Of a DNA stretch of 34,768 bases, positions 15,912 to 24,369 are shown one piece after another. The notes under the pieces are model-generated. The model searched no databases, had not been told where the DNA came from, and saw only the letters and a list, made by a program, of their open reading frames with translations. This DNA is from Planctomicrobium piriforme. GTDB taxonomy: Bacteria; Planctomycetota; Planctomycetia; Planctomycetales; Planctomycetaceae. Position 1 is the first letter of the stretch. Each line of letters starts with the position of its first letter. The DNA is taken from assembly GCA_945861445.1 (NCBI GenBank), contig CAMAVF010000020.1, forward strand, positions 1-34,768, written 5' to 3'. The translations under genes and the position numbers were made by a program.

Positions 15912-16075
15912 TAGGCGAGCGTCCGGCGTAAGCCGGATGGTTGTTAGCGAATTGCATCAATCAATCACGAGTGATCTTTTTTGATACGTCGCATCAGAGG
16001 TGCCATTTGGATGGTATCGTCAGGAACAGTAGAAACTCGCTAAAAACCATCCGGCTTACGCCGGACGCTCGCCTA
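15912..16075. repeat. MITE-like element with 39-bp inverted arms
   Basis: Left arm 15912-15950 (TAGGCGAGCGTCCGGCGTAA, then GCCGGATGGTT) is repeated inverted at 16037-16075 with about two mismatches. Each arm holds its own short palindrome, CCGGCGTAAGCCGG. The ~86-base centre is A/T-richer. It occupies almost the whole gap between the starts/ends of the genes at 15889 and 16106. No coding capacity. Confidence 0.82.
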
Positions 16076-16105
16076 AAAAGAGAATTCACCACGATACTGT
16101 TGCAA

Positions 16106-18124
16106 CTACCGCGGTTTGCCGAGCGTGATCTTCAACTTCACCTCTTGCTCGCCACGGGCCGCCGTCACTTCAATCACATCGCCGGCCGAAAACTTTCGCA
16201 GGGCCAGATCGAAATCTTCCAGGTTGCCGATCTTCGTCTGGTTAATCTTAATGATCCGGTCGCCCGACTTCAGGCCACCCTTTTCCGCCGGACTGCCGGG
16301 ACCGACCCCTGCCAGGGCGTACCCCGGTTTGTCAGTGCCAAAATCCGGGATACTTCCAAAGTACGGCCGGTTCCCGTCGCGCAGGGGATTGGCCGTGCTT
16401 TGGATCGCGACATACTCGGGCTTCTTCGGATTGTTCGTGGTGTCCAGGGCGATCTCTTCAATCAGGTCCGTGACCTTCTCGATCCCGGGCACGTTGATCT
16501 TCTCCCAGTCATCGGACGGCCGGTGATAGTCGGGATGGTTGCCGGTAAAGAAATGCAGGACGGGAATCTTCTTCGCGTAGAACGAAGACTGGTCGCTCGG
16601 ACCAAACCCTTCGGGCTTCTTGGTCAAATCAAATCCCGCAGCCTTACCAAGCTTGTCCAGCAACTCGTTCCAATGCGGCGAGGTCCCCGTACCGAAGATC
16701 GTCAACTTGTTGTCGACCAGCCGTCCGACCATGTCCATGTTGAGCATGGCGATGGTTTTCTCCAGCGGAAACACCGGCTCGGCGCAGTACTTGGCAGAAC
16801 CAATCAGCCCCGATTCCTCAGCCGTGAAGGCGATGAACACAATCCGCCGCGCAGGCTTCTCTGGGCGTGCGACCAGTCGTCGCGCGAGTTCCAGCAGCGA
16901 TGCCGTTCCCGAGGCGTTATCGTCGGCGCCGTTATGGATATCCGTCGAACCCGGTGACAACGAATCACGACCGCCCCGGCCCACGTGATCGTAATGAGCT
17001 CCAATGACAACCGTTTCATCGGCCAGCGGTCCGTTGCCTTCCAGAACACCAATCACGTTCTTGACGACGGTCTTAACGCGTTCAATCTCGAACGAGCCCG
17101 CCGCGGTCCAGCCCGCGAGCACCGCACTCTTTGGCTTCAGATCCTTGTCGATCTCTTTCTCGATATCAGCAAGCGATTTCTTCAGCGAAGCTTGAAAGAT
17201 CTGATCGGCCACCTTGCGCGAAATGTGTGCCAGTGAAATGTCGCGGGCCGCATCATGCCCGCCGTAACCAAACTTGATGAGCTTGTCGGGGGCACCGGCG
17301 GCGAGTTCCGTCTTGGTCTCTTTGAAGCGGACGATCGCTTTGGAAAGAGTTTGCCGGGCCGCAGTCACCTTCTCGGCCTCAGCGGCCGGAGTATCTTCGA
17401 GTGATTCCGCCGCTTCGGCGACGATCGCGGCTTGCTTCGCCACTTGTTCCTTCAGCTTGTCAACCGCATCCACGGCGGAATGGGGATCATCGACGAACAA
17501 GACACCTGCGGCACCATGACCAAATGCGGTACTGACTTTCGTTCGCAGGTCCGCCTTGGGAGACTGGCCGCCATGTGGTCCACCCAGGCCTCCGCGCGCG
17601 TCGCCTTGACGCGGTTCACGTCGCATGATGACAACGATCTGACCTTTGACATCCAGGCCGGCATAGTCCTGATACTGTTTGTCCGGATCATCAATCCCGT
17701 ATCCGCAGAAGACGAGGTTCCCGGTAATCTTGCCACTGGCTCCAATCGATAACGGAATGAAATCGACTTCCGGCTTGAGTTCCAGCTTCACGCCATCCGG
17801 CCCTTGAATCGTCAGCGAATTGGCCGTCCCCAGCTTGGCCGAGGTCGTCATCTCAAACGACTGGAAGGCCCCACCCTTCACGGCGGTGACGTTCAAGCCG
17901 GCTTTCTCGAAGGCAGTCCGAATATGTTCGGCGGCGAGGTCCAGGCCCTTTAACCCGACACCCCGTCCTTCGAGGTCGTCAGACGCCAGGAACTTGACGT
18001 CGTCCAGCAACCGGCGTTCAGAGTCGGCTGTGGCATCTCCAGCCAGTACCGGAAGCCAACTGGCAGCCAGCAACAGACCGGTGAAAACTCCCCATACCCA
18101 GCGGGTTCCAGGCAACATGCTCAT
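16106..18124 (-). CDS. Secreted M28-family zinc aminopeptidase-like protein with PA-like insert and PDZ domain
   Basis: The 672-residue product has a signal peptide (residues 1-28). Residues ~35-360 hold the M28 N-terminal part with a PA-like region (GYGIDDPDKQYQDYAGLDVKG, then FGHGAAGVLFVDDP) interrupted by a coiled Lys/Ala/Glu segment (~220-280). The catalytic part has all metal and catalytic residues: H377 (GAHYDHVG), D401/D402 (GADDNASG), E436-E437 (AEESG), D464 (NMDMVGR) and H534 (DYHRPSDD). Residues ~585-668 form a PDZ domain (GSPAEKGGLKSGDRIIKINQ). It should act outside the cytoplasm on peptide N-termini. AAGGA lies ten bases before the ATG; a second ATG two codons later is possible. 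The order M28 then PDZ is known in bacterial homologues. Confidence 0.93.
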   Translation of the reverse strand: MSMLPGTRWVWGVFTGLLLAASWLPVLAGDATADSERRLLDDVKFLASDDLEGRGVGLKGLDLAAEHIRTAFEKAGLNVTAVKGGAFQSFEMTTSAKLGTANSLTIQGPDGVKLELKPEVDFIPLSIGASGKITGNLVFCGYGIDDPDKQYQDYAGLDVKGQIVVIMRREPRQGDARGGLGGPHGGQSPKADLRTKVSTAFGHGAAGVLFVDDPHSAVDAVDKLKEQVAKQAAIVAEAAESLEDTPAAEAEKVTAARQTLSKAIVRFKETKTELAAGAPDKLIKFGYGGHDAARDISLAHISRKVADQIFQASLKKSLADIEKEIDKDLKPKSAVLAGWTAAGSFEIERVKTVVKNVIGVLEGNGPLADETVVIGAHYDHVGRGGRDSLSPGSTDIHNGADDNASGTASLLELARRLVARPEKPARRIVFIAFTAEESGLIGSAKYCAEPVFPLEKTIAMLNMDMVGRLVDNKLTIFGTGTSPHWNELLDKLGKAAGFDLTKKPEGFGPSDQSSFYAKKIPVLHFFTGNHPDYHRPSDDWEKINVPGIEKVTDLIEEIALDTTNNPKKPEYVAIQSTANPLRDGNRPYFGSIPDFGTDKPGYALAGVGPGSPAEKGGLKSGDRIIKINQTKIGNLEDFDLALRKFSAGDVIEVTAARGEQEVKLKITLGKPR

Positions 18125-18292
18125 CGCAGAACGTCCTTCCTTAGCACTCGGTGAACTCTTATCGCGAACCCAAATTCTAACGAATCACCAAGGCAACACG
18201 CCACAGCGCCGCAGATGGGGAATTGGGTGATTGGTGTATTGCAGATTTTGGCTCCGCCGTAAACCAGTCGCAGCCGCAGTGGCGAATGGACA

Positions 18293-18532
18293 TCACGGTG
18301 TCCAAAGGTCAGAGTACCACTCGATTGCGACTCGCACCGGCTTGGGTCCACTCTGCGATAGCATCTGCAATGGGGTGTAAAACGTCATGATCGCATTGCG
18401 AACAACCGGATGAAAACCACCCTGACAATCGACCCAGTGCAGCGGGCCAGCACTCAATACATAAGCGACTGGCAGCACCAGCGCCACGACGATCCATATC
18501 GACCACGGCTTGGATTTTCGCTGCTCGTCCAT
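18293..18532 (-). CDS. Small single-pass membrane protein, hypothetical
   Basis: The 79-residue product has a basic N-terminus (MDEQRKSKPW) and one hydrophobic helix (SIWIVVALVLPVAYVLSAGP). An outer domain with VVRNAIMTFYTPLQMLSQSGP and an aromatic tail follows. Start ATG 18532 has GGAG nine bases upstream. It begins 15 bases after the CYTH gene stop, so the two are probably cotranscribed. I recognise no family; similar tiny proteins of this shape seem common in planctomycetes. A coding call is supported by the start site, spacing and sensible topology. Confidence 0.65.
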   Translation of the reverse strand: MDEQRKSKPWSIWIVVALVLPVAYVLSAGPLHWVDCQGGFHPVVRNAIMTFYTPLQMLSQSGPKPVRVAIEWYSDLWTP

Positions 18533-18547
18533 GTCAACGGTCTCCGA

Positions 18548-19105
18548 TTAAGAGATATCGCTTTCGAGCAACATTTCGAGATACGATCGTTTTTCAGGAG
18601 TCGTTAACTGCAATTCGGCAGCCAGTGACAGAATCGTCTGCTGAGCGACCGCCTTCTCGGCTTCGTCTGCCAACGTCTCGATTTCCAGGAATTCCCCCAG
18701 CCCGTCCACGCGGTCCAGACAGATCTCCAGGTCGCGTTCTTTCCATCGCAGACGGAAGAGTTGCCGTGATTTTTGGACCTTGCGGACACGACGGAATCCC
18801 AGTTGCTCCCAGATCTGCGCCAGTTGTGCGGCGCCCTCGGCACCCGACTGAAACGTCAACTCGGACTCGTGTCGCGTCTTGGTGGCTTTGTCGATTACCG
18901 GGCCTTTGTAAGTGATCCGGTTTTCCTCGCCAATACTGCGAATGCGCAGCGCTTCATCGGTCGTGGCGAAATCACGAACAGGGTGCGCGAAGTATTGGTC
19001 GCACTGAGTCTGAACAGCGCCACGAACCGCCCCCAACGCTTCCAACCGAGCCTGCATGCCTGCGGCGTCGGTCAGCGGGAACTTCAGTTCGACTTCGTAT
19101 GTCAT
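18548..19105 (-). CDS. CYTH-domain protein (class IV adenylate cyclase / triphosphatase-like)
   Basis: The 185-residue product begins MTYEVELKF with the EXEXK signature (EVELK) that binds the triphosphate of CYTH enzymes. Later elements fit the beta-tunnel fold: EALRIRSIG, NRITYKGP, RHESELTF, LEICLDRVDGLGEFLEIET. Members include CyaB-type class IV adenylate cyclases, thiamine triphosphatases and inorganic triphosphatases. Sequence alone does not separate these; the length and the RVDGLGEFLEIE segment resemble the CyaB group. An in-frame TTG at 19120 would add five residues, but ATG 19105 places the signature at the usual position. It is followed by a small membrane-protein gene 15 bases on. 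Confidence 0.85.
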   Translation of the reverse strand: MTYEVELKFPLTDAAGMQARLEALGAVRGAVQTQCDQYFAHPVRDFATTDEALRIRSIGEENRITYKGPVIDKATKTRHESELTFQSGAEGAAQLAQIWEQLGFRRVRKVQKSRQLFRLRWKERDLEICLDRVDGLGEFLEIETLADEAEKAVAQQTILSLAAELQLTTPEKRSYLEMLLESDIS

Positions 19106-19145
19106 GGTAGTAAAGCTCAACGTGAAGACCGGTCACGAAGTGACC

Positions 19146-19232
19146 GCGAATACAAGCTCGAAGCGCAAGCGAGTGCATCCAGTTTGAATGAACCACCAAA
19201 TGCACTCGCTTGCGCTTCGAGCTTGTATTCGC
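19146..19232. repeat. Perfect 33-bp inverted repeat element
   Basis: The arm at 19146-19178 (GCGAATACAAGCTCGAAGCG, then CAAGCGAGTGCAT) is repeated inverted without mismatch at 19200-19232; the loop is 21 bases. It lies between the guaA stop codon (19254) and the CYTH start (19105), both minus-strand. It may act as a transcription end for guaA but has no T-run. No second copy is present in this window. Confidence 0.85.
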
Positions 19233-19253
19233 CGGGTTCCCTCGAAACCCGAT

Positions 19254-20822
19254 TCACTCCCACTCGATGGTACTGGGCGGCTTCGAACTCACGTCATAAA
19301 CAACGCGATTGATCCCGCGCACCCCGTTCGTAATGCGTGTCGAAATGCGTTCCATGACGTCATACGGCATGTGGAACCAGTCGGCCGTCATGAAGTCGTC
19401 GGTGGTGACGGCTCGGACCGCGATCACGTCCTGATAGGTCCGATCGTCCCCCATCACGCCGACCGTCTGGACGGGTAGCAGGACTGCGAAGGCCTGTTGA
19501 ATGGCTCGATACAAACCGGCCTTCCGCAACTCGTCGATGACAATCGCGTCGGCTTCCCGCAACGTGGCCAGGCGATCTTCGCGGATTTCACCCAGGCACC
19601 GCACGCCGAGCCCCGGACCAGGAAACGGATGCCGCCAGATCAACTCGTCGGGCAACCCCAGTTGCTGGCCCATTTCGCGGACTTCATCCTTGAACAGGTC
19701 TCGCAAGGGCTCGATCAATTCGAAGCCCAATTCTTCCGGCAGCCCGCCCACATTGTGGTGATGCTTGATCGCCACGGCCGGACCGTCGGCCGCTCCGCCG
19801 CTTTCGATCACGTCGGGATACAAGGTTCCCTGGGCCAGGAATTTTGCATCCTTGATCAAGGTTGCTTCATTGCGGAAGACTTCGATGAACACCCGGCCGA
19901 TGATCTTTCGCTTGCGTTGCGGTTCAGCGACACCCTTCAGTTCCGACAGGAATCGATCACGGGCATCCACGACGTGCAGATCAGTCTTAAAGTGCCGGCT
20001 GAATCGTTCACGCACAGCATCGGACTCACCCTTTCGCAGCATGCCGTTGTCCACGAAAATGCACGACAACTGCGTTCCAATGGCCCGATACAGCAAGGCT
20101 GCGACAACCGACGAATCGACGCCCCCCGACAGGCCGCAGATCACGCGGTTCTGGCCGACACGCTCGCGGATCGCCACGACTTCGCGTTCGATAAACTGAC
20201 TCATCTGCCATGTGCCACGACAGCCGCAGATGTGTTTGACAAAGTTGGCCAGCAGCTTGCCGCCGAATTCGGTGTGCGTAACTTCCGGATGAAACTGTAG
20301 TCCATACAGCGGTCGCGAATCGTGCTTCACCGCCGCGAAGGGGCACGTTTCCGTCGTCGCCAAAGAAATGAAATGCTCACTCAGGTTTTGAACCTGGTCA
20401 CCATGACTCATCCAGACTGTGAAATCCGACGGCACCCCTTCGAACAATTGAGACGCCTGTTGGACGTGACAGGCGGTCCGTCCGAATTCGCGCGAATGGC
20501 CGGGCTGGACGTCGCTCCCCTGGTCGGCACAACTGACCTGCATGCCATAGCAGATACCCAGGATCGGGATCCCCAGATTGAAGATCTCGGGGTCCGGCTG
20601 GGGCGAGCCTTCCCCATAGACACTGGCCGGGGAACCCGACAGGATCAGCCCCTTGGGGTTCAGTTCCCGGATCCGGGCGGCCGACAGGTTATGCCGGACC
20701 AGTTGGCAGAAAACGTGTTGTTCCCGCACACGGCGGGCAATCAGTTGAGCAGTTTGCGAGCCAAAATCGAGGACGAGAATCAATTCCTCATCCGGAACCA
20801 CCAACGGGACAGCTTGCGACAC
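19254..20822 (-). CDS. guaA: GMP synthase (glutamine-hydrolysing)
   Basis: The 522-residue product makes GMP from XMP, ATP and glutamine in purine biosynthesis, in the cytosol. The glutamine amidotransferase domain (~15-200) carries the nucleophile C91 in GICYGMQ and the partners H178 and E180 in [11 protein letters not shown]. The ATP pyrophosphatase domain has the PP-loop GLSGGVDSS (230-238). The C-terminal dimerisation domain ends [10 protein letters not shown], the standard family ending. Length is standard. The stretch after the nucleophile ([15 protein letters not shown]) differs from the usual pattern there, but flanking motifs are intact. Codons look like those of the neighbours and no regulatory site is evident upstream. 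Confidence 0.97.
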   Translation of the reverse strand: MSQAVPLVVPDEELILVLDFGSQTAQLIARRVREQHVFCQLVRHNLSAARIRELNPKGLILSGSPASVYGEGSPQPDPEIFNLGIPILGICYGMQVSCADQGSDVQPGHSREFGRTACHVQQASQLFEGVPSDFTVWMSHGDQVQNLSEHFISLATTETCPFAAVKHDSRPLYGLQFHPEVTHTEFGGKLLANFVKHICGCRGTWQMSQFIEREVVAIRERVGQNRVICGLSGGVDSSVVAALLYRAIGTQLSCIFVDNGMLRKGESDAVRERFSRHFKTDLHVVDARDRFLSELKGVAEPQRKRKIIGRVFIEVFRNEATLIKDAKFLAQGTLYPDVIESGGAADGPAVAIKHHHNVGGLPEELGFELIEPLRDLFKDEVREMGQQLGLPDELIWRHPFPGPGLGVRCLGEIREDRLATLREADAIVIDELRKAGLYRAIQQAFAVLLPVQTVGVMGDDRTYQDVIAVRAVTTDDFMTADWFHMPYDVMERISTRITNGVRGINRVVYDVSSKPPSTIEWE

Positions 20823-20930
20823 AATCGAATCCTCAAGAACAGACCAACCGGAGAATCGGGCATTGTATCACGGTGACGTCTTTAGAATCAAACACATGGC
20901 AGACGCTGCCAGAATCCCACCAAACGCAAA

Positions 20931-20960
20931 CAGCCCGGCTGCAACTTGGCAGCCGGGCTG
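20931..20960 (-). terminator. Terminator after Gfo/Idh/MocA gene (CAGCCCGG family)
   Basis: CAGCCCGGCTGC (20931-20942) pairs perfectly with GCAGCCGGGCTG (20949-20960). Read on the minus strand it is followed by TTTGCGTTTGG. It lies 20 bases after the stop codon of the oxidoreductase gene. Confidence 0.82.
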
Positions 20961-20979
20961 TGGCTTTCCACGATTCGGA

Positions 20980-22278
20980 CTAAACGAACGCCGTCACGCC
21001 GGGCACGGCCACTGCCGGCATGGCCAGCGGACCGAATTCCATCGCGACTGGCGACAGGTTTTCCTTGGAATTGAAAGCCTGCTCCCAGGTCAGGGTCTGG
21101 CCGGTGTAGGCCGACATGCGGCCCATGATCGCCATCATCGTGCTCTTGCACATGTAGTCGCCGTTGTTGATCGGCTTGCCATTGCGAATCGATTGAATCA
21201 ACTCGCGGTGTTCGGTGACGTACATCTGGCCCTTCTCGCCCGAGAACTTCCAGTCCTTTTCACCCTTGATACGGTGCTTGAAGACGTCACAAGTCCCCTT
21301 GGTTCCGAAGACATGGTCCGAAACGTCGTTCGAGCAACCATCCATCTGGCGACAGTTCGCAAACGCTTTCACGCCGTTGGCATACTCATACACGACGTTG
21401 AAGTGATCGTAGACATGCCCCGATTCCGCGCCCTGACGAGCCTGCCGGCCACCGGTGCCGGTCGCGCGGATCGGTGTTTCGTCCTTCATTGCCCAGGCCA
21501 CTTTATCGAGACTGTGGATATGCTGCTCGACATTGAAATCGCCTGACGTCCACGTGAAGTGTTGCCAGTTACGCAACTGCCACTCCATGTCGCTCCATTC
21601 GGGCTTCCGCGGGAACTGTTTCAGCGTGCCCGTGTTGTAAGTGGCTTGAATGGCGATGATGTCGCCGACTCCACCCGCATGAATCTGCTCGAAGGTCGCG
21701 CGCATGCCGTGATCATAGCGCCAGCACAAGCCAGACACAACGGCCAGGTTCTTCTTGCCGGCTTCGATGCAGGTTGCCATGACCGAATGTACGCCAGGCG
21801 CATCAACGGCGACCGGTTTTTCGGCGAAGACGTGTTTGCCCGCAGCAATGGCGGCCTTGATGTGTTCGGGACGGAACGTGATCGGAGTCGCCAGAATGAC
21901 GATATCGATATCAGTCGCCAGCAGCTTTTTGTACGCGTCCCAGCCGGTGAATTGCCGTTCTTTCGGCAGGTCGACACGGTCCTGATATTGGCTCTTCTGC
22001 AAATTCGTCACGCAACTGGCGAGCCGATCTTCGAACAGATCGGCCACTCCGATCAGCTTGACGTTCGGATCGGCTTCGAGAGCGTTGACGGCTGCTCCGC
22101 CACCACGGCCGCCGCAACCGACCAGGCCGATTTTCAGGACATCGCTGCCGGCAGCAAATGCACCGAACGACACATTCTGCTGAGTGGCCAGGGCTCCACC
22201 CAGGACTGCGGCCGTTCCGGTCTTGAGAAAATCACGACGTGAGGCCGCAGAACCGGCCGTTCGTGGTTGATCACTCAT
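20980..22278 (-). CDS. Tat-exported Gfo/Idh/MocA-family oxidoreductase
   Basis: The 432-residue product carries a twin-arginine signal (SRRDFLK, residues 13-19, then a hydrophobic stretch ending near FGAFA). Folding and cofactor loading before export are therefore expected. The NAD(P)-binding fold has GLVGCGGRGGGA, and the catalytic-region motif AEKPVAVD follows. The middle (WRYDHGM, NWQHFTWTSGDFNVEQHIHSLD) matches the planctomycete-expanded group of this family. Substrates of this group are mostly unknown; other members act on inositols, sugars or UDP-sugar derivatives. ATG 22278 is preferred over an upstream TTG at 22287 because of the GAGGAG site ten bases before it. It has a strong terminator and appears monocistronic. 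Confidence 0.92.
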   Translation of the reverse strand: MSDQPRTAGSAASRRDFLKTGTAAVLGGALATQQNVSFGAFAAGSDVLKIGLVGCGGRGGGAAVNALEADPNVKLIGVADLFEDRLASCVTNLQKSQYQDRVDLPKERQFTGWDAYKKLLATDIDIVILATPITFRPEHIKAAIAAGKHVFAEKPVAVDAPGVHSVMATCIEAGKKNLAVVSGLCWRYDHGMRATFEQIHAGGVGDIIAIQATYNTGTLKQFPRKPEWSDMEWQLRNWQHFTWTSGDFNVEQHIHSLDKVAWAMKDETPIRATGTGGRQARQGAESGHVYDHFNVVYEYANGVKAFANCRQMDGCSNDVSDHVFGTKGTCDVFKHRIKGEKDWKFSGEKGQMYVTEHRELIQSIRNGKPINNGDYMCKSTMMAIMGRMSAYTGQTLTWEQAFNSKENLSPVAMEFGPLAMPAVAVPGVTAFV

Positions 22279-22486
22279 ACTACGCAACTCCTCTTTCGAA
22301 ATGAATTTTCTTAAAGGACCGACGAACGGGCCTGCTCTTGTATTGCCGCTGTTCGGGCAACCCTTATTTTAAGCATCAATTGCCACTTGCGCCAAACGGA
22401 TAAGGCGTCTTGAACTCGATGTTTCGGTGAATCGTCCTTGCAGAGATTCAATATATAGTGGACATACGATGGCGGAAACAGGCTTA

Positions 22487-22570
22487 TGGGAAGGTGAGGC
22501 TCCTGCCGAACCGCGTGGTCTTTCGAGTCTCGCCAGACTACGGCGGTTCGGCAGGAGCCTCACCCTCCCA
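22487..22570. repeat. MITE-like inverted repeat (28-bp arms)
   Basis: The arm at 22487-22514 (TGGGAAGGTGAGGCTCCTGC, then CGAACCGC) is repeated inverted at 22543-22570 with one mismatch; the spacer is 28 bases. It lies in the 422-base region between the oxidoreductase start (22278) and the L,D-transpeptidase stop (22701). Apart from this element and the ribosome-binding site of the oxidoreductase I see nothing definite in that region. Confidence 0.82.
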
Positions 22571-22700
22571 TCAACCGCAATGGCGATCGACAGCCCGCAA
22601 ATTCAACGAATACGTCTTTTTGCGTCCGGTGGAATTCTGACGAAGTTCCGCTACGGCGGGAAGCATGCACCCACTCGCACCAGGGGCTTGTCGGGCGAGA

Positions 22701-24077
22701 TCAGCGTTGAATGGTGACCGTCGAACCGACTGTCAGCAGATCATAGACTTCTGCGACGTCTTCATTCCGCATGCGCACGCATCCCGCGGATTCGCTCCGG
22801 CCGATGGATTCCGGTTCGATCGTGCCATGAATCCCAAAACTGTTGCCGATGTCGATCCAGCGCTCGCCGAGCGGATTCTGGGGATCATTTGGTTCCAGGA
22901 CCATCCCATCGGGTCCGTAGTAAGTCGGATTTTCCAGCTTTTCGCGCACGGCAAACTCCCCGATCGGTGTCGTGTCCATTTTGCCGGTGCCGACTCGATA
23001 CCGCTTCACGTACTGACCGTTCAGCAACACGGTCAATTCAAAGTCACTCAAATCGACACGGGCTTCGAATGGTCCCTGGAAGATCTTGAGCTTCTTACCC
23101 GGTCGAATTTTCCTGGCATCCACCTGGTTCAGACGGCTCAGGTATTGCCACGAGAGCTGGTATTTGGCGGCAATCTTTCGCAATTGGTCGCCCGGCTGAA
23201 TTTCATACGGAGGCTGAATCTGTGTCTGGGGAGAAAAGTAAATCCGCTGGGCGACGGCATCGAGTTGTTTCTGAAACAAGGGCCGCTGCGAGGGGTGCTG
23301 AAAGTAGGCTTCGGATAATTTCTGGTACGCTTCCGCGTCCTCTCCCTGCTCGATCAATGCGTTGACGGCGTTCAAATCGAGCCTGGTGGAAGCGGCATTG
23401 GCTGTCGTCGGGCTGACGTTCACCGTGTTCCGCGAGGGACGCTTCCCTGACTGTCTGGGAGGGGATTCGTCGCCCGCCAAAAGTTGAATGTCTTTGCTGC
23501 CATCGCGTCCCAACCGAGGCCGCGGCGGGGTGGGCGTAGTGGATGCCGCAGCATTGTCGAAATCCTCAGACCGGTCAGGTATGGAACTGGGGGGCTGAAC
23601 TTCGTCGGGAAAGGCAGCTGTGCGAATCGCTGCCGTGCTGCGCTTAAGGTTCTCCTGATCAAAGCGATCATCCAGGTCCACCTTCGCGACAGGTTCGTTC
23701 TCGAACGGATTACGCTGTCGCGGGCCAGGGGTTTGTCGGTCTCGATTGGGCAAAAAATTGGGAGATGATGGTTCGTCCTCGGAGACGGCTGCGGTTGCCA
23801 GAAACGGGTCGTCCCGAGTGTCCGAGCCGGGAAACTCCATGGCTTCCACCACATCCACCTCGGGAACCTGCGCTACGGCCTCACGCTCATCGCTGTTGAG
23901 GCCAGACGACCCCTGCTTGCCGAAACCGAGCTGTATCCACGTCTTTTCCAGCGGTGCGTCACCCCAGATGCAGTACACGCCGGCGACGGAGAGTCCGGCA
24001 ATCAGCAAGCCTCCGGTCAGCCAACTGGAGGACCGGGAACGGCGTGTGTGTCGTCGAGTCTGGGCGTGGTTTGACAT
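22701..24077 (-). CDS. Membrane-anchored LysM and L,D-transpeptidase (YkuD) protein
   Basis: The 458-residue product has a basic N-terminus (RRHTRRSRSSS) and one membrane helix (~20-37), so the rest faces the periplasm. A long Pro/Asp/Ser-rich linker (~60-220) is followed by a helical segment and a LysM domain (291-333, YEIQPGDQLRKIAAKYQLSW), which binds peptidoglycan. The YkuD domain (~338-458) holds H417 in IHGT and the nucleophile C433 in ESAGCVRM, the expected H...S-x-G-C arrangement. Such enzymes form 3-3 crosslinks or attach proteins to peptidoglycan, which fits the finding that many planctomycetes do have peptidoglycan. Upstream lies a 9-bp-period repeat. No ribosome-binding site is obvious. 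Confidence 0.92.
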   Translation of the reverse strand: MSNHAQTRRHTRRSRSSSWLTGGLLIAGLSVAGVYCIWGDAPLEKTWIQLGFGKQGSSGLNSDEREAVAQVPEVDVVEAMEFPGSDTRDDPFLATAAVSEDEPSSPNFLPNRDRQTPGPRQRNPFENEPVAKVDLDDRFDQENLKRSTAAIRTAAFPDEVQPPSSIPDRSEDFDNAAASTTPTPPRPRLGRDGSKDIQLLAGDESPPRQSGKRPSRNTVNVSPTTANAASTRLDLNAVNALIEQGEDAEAYQKLSEAYFQHPSQRPLFQKQLDAVAQRIYFSPQTQIQPPYEIQPGDQLRKIAAKYQLSWQYLSRLNQVDARKIRPGKKLKIFQGPFEARVDLSDFELTVLLNGQYVKRYRVGTGKMDTTPIGEFAVREKLENPTYYGPDGMVLEPNDPQNPLGERWIDIGNSFGIHGTIEPESIGRSESAGCVRMRNEDVAEVYDLLTVGSTVTIQR

Positions 24078-24200
24078 GGCAACTCTTCCCTGAGCGGCAC
24101 CGCTGGCGGATCAGTCCCTTGAAGCGCGAAGCATCCCAGATCAGGCGAATGGGGTAAAGATCAGTTGGCGGGCCGTTTTTTCTGGCTGATAGCGGGCCTT

Positions 24201-24288
24201 CATAAGTCCCATTGGTCCCATCCGTCCCATGTGTCCCATGTGTCCCATTCAATCGTTTCCAAGAATGGGACGGATGGGACTTATGGGA
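24201..24288. repeat. 9-bp-period TCCCAT repeat with inverted half
   Basis: TCCCAT occurs five times at exact 9-bp steps (24207, 24216, 24225, 24234, 24243). Its complement ATGGGA occurs three times at 9-bp steps (24265, 24274, 24283), so the block can fold back. It sits upstream of the L,D-transpeptidase gene (start 24077, minus) and after the MFS terminator. It could be a protein-binding array or a dispersed repeat. Confidence 0.8.
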
Positions 24289-24311
24289 TTGAAAAATGCT
24301 ATCAAAGAACG

Positions 24312-24345
24312 CCACAGCCCGGTTGGCGTGCCAACCGGGCTGTGG
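24312..24345 (-). terminator. Terminator after MFS gene (CAGCCCGG family)
   Basis: CCACAGCCCGGTTGG (24312-24326) pairs perfectly with CCAACCGGGCTGTGG (24331-24345); loop CGTG. On the minus strand CGTTCTTTG follows. It lies 24 bases after the MFS stop codon. Confidence 0.78.
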
Positions 24346-24369
24346 GCAGAAAGCTGACTTTCAAATGCC

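Noticed and set aside
15941-16957. Plus-strand open frame (~338 codons) opposite the M28 peptidase
   Set aside because: The opposite strand encodes all M28 metal ligands and a PDZ domain; this frame has no recognisable features.
19497-20300. Plus-strand open frame (~267 codons) opposite guaA
   Set aside because: It lies wholly inside the strongly recognised guaA gene and is a shadow.
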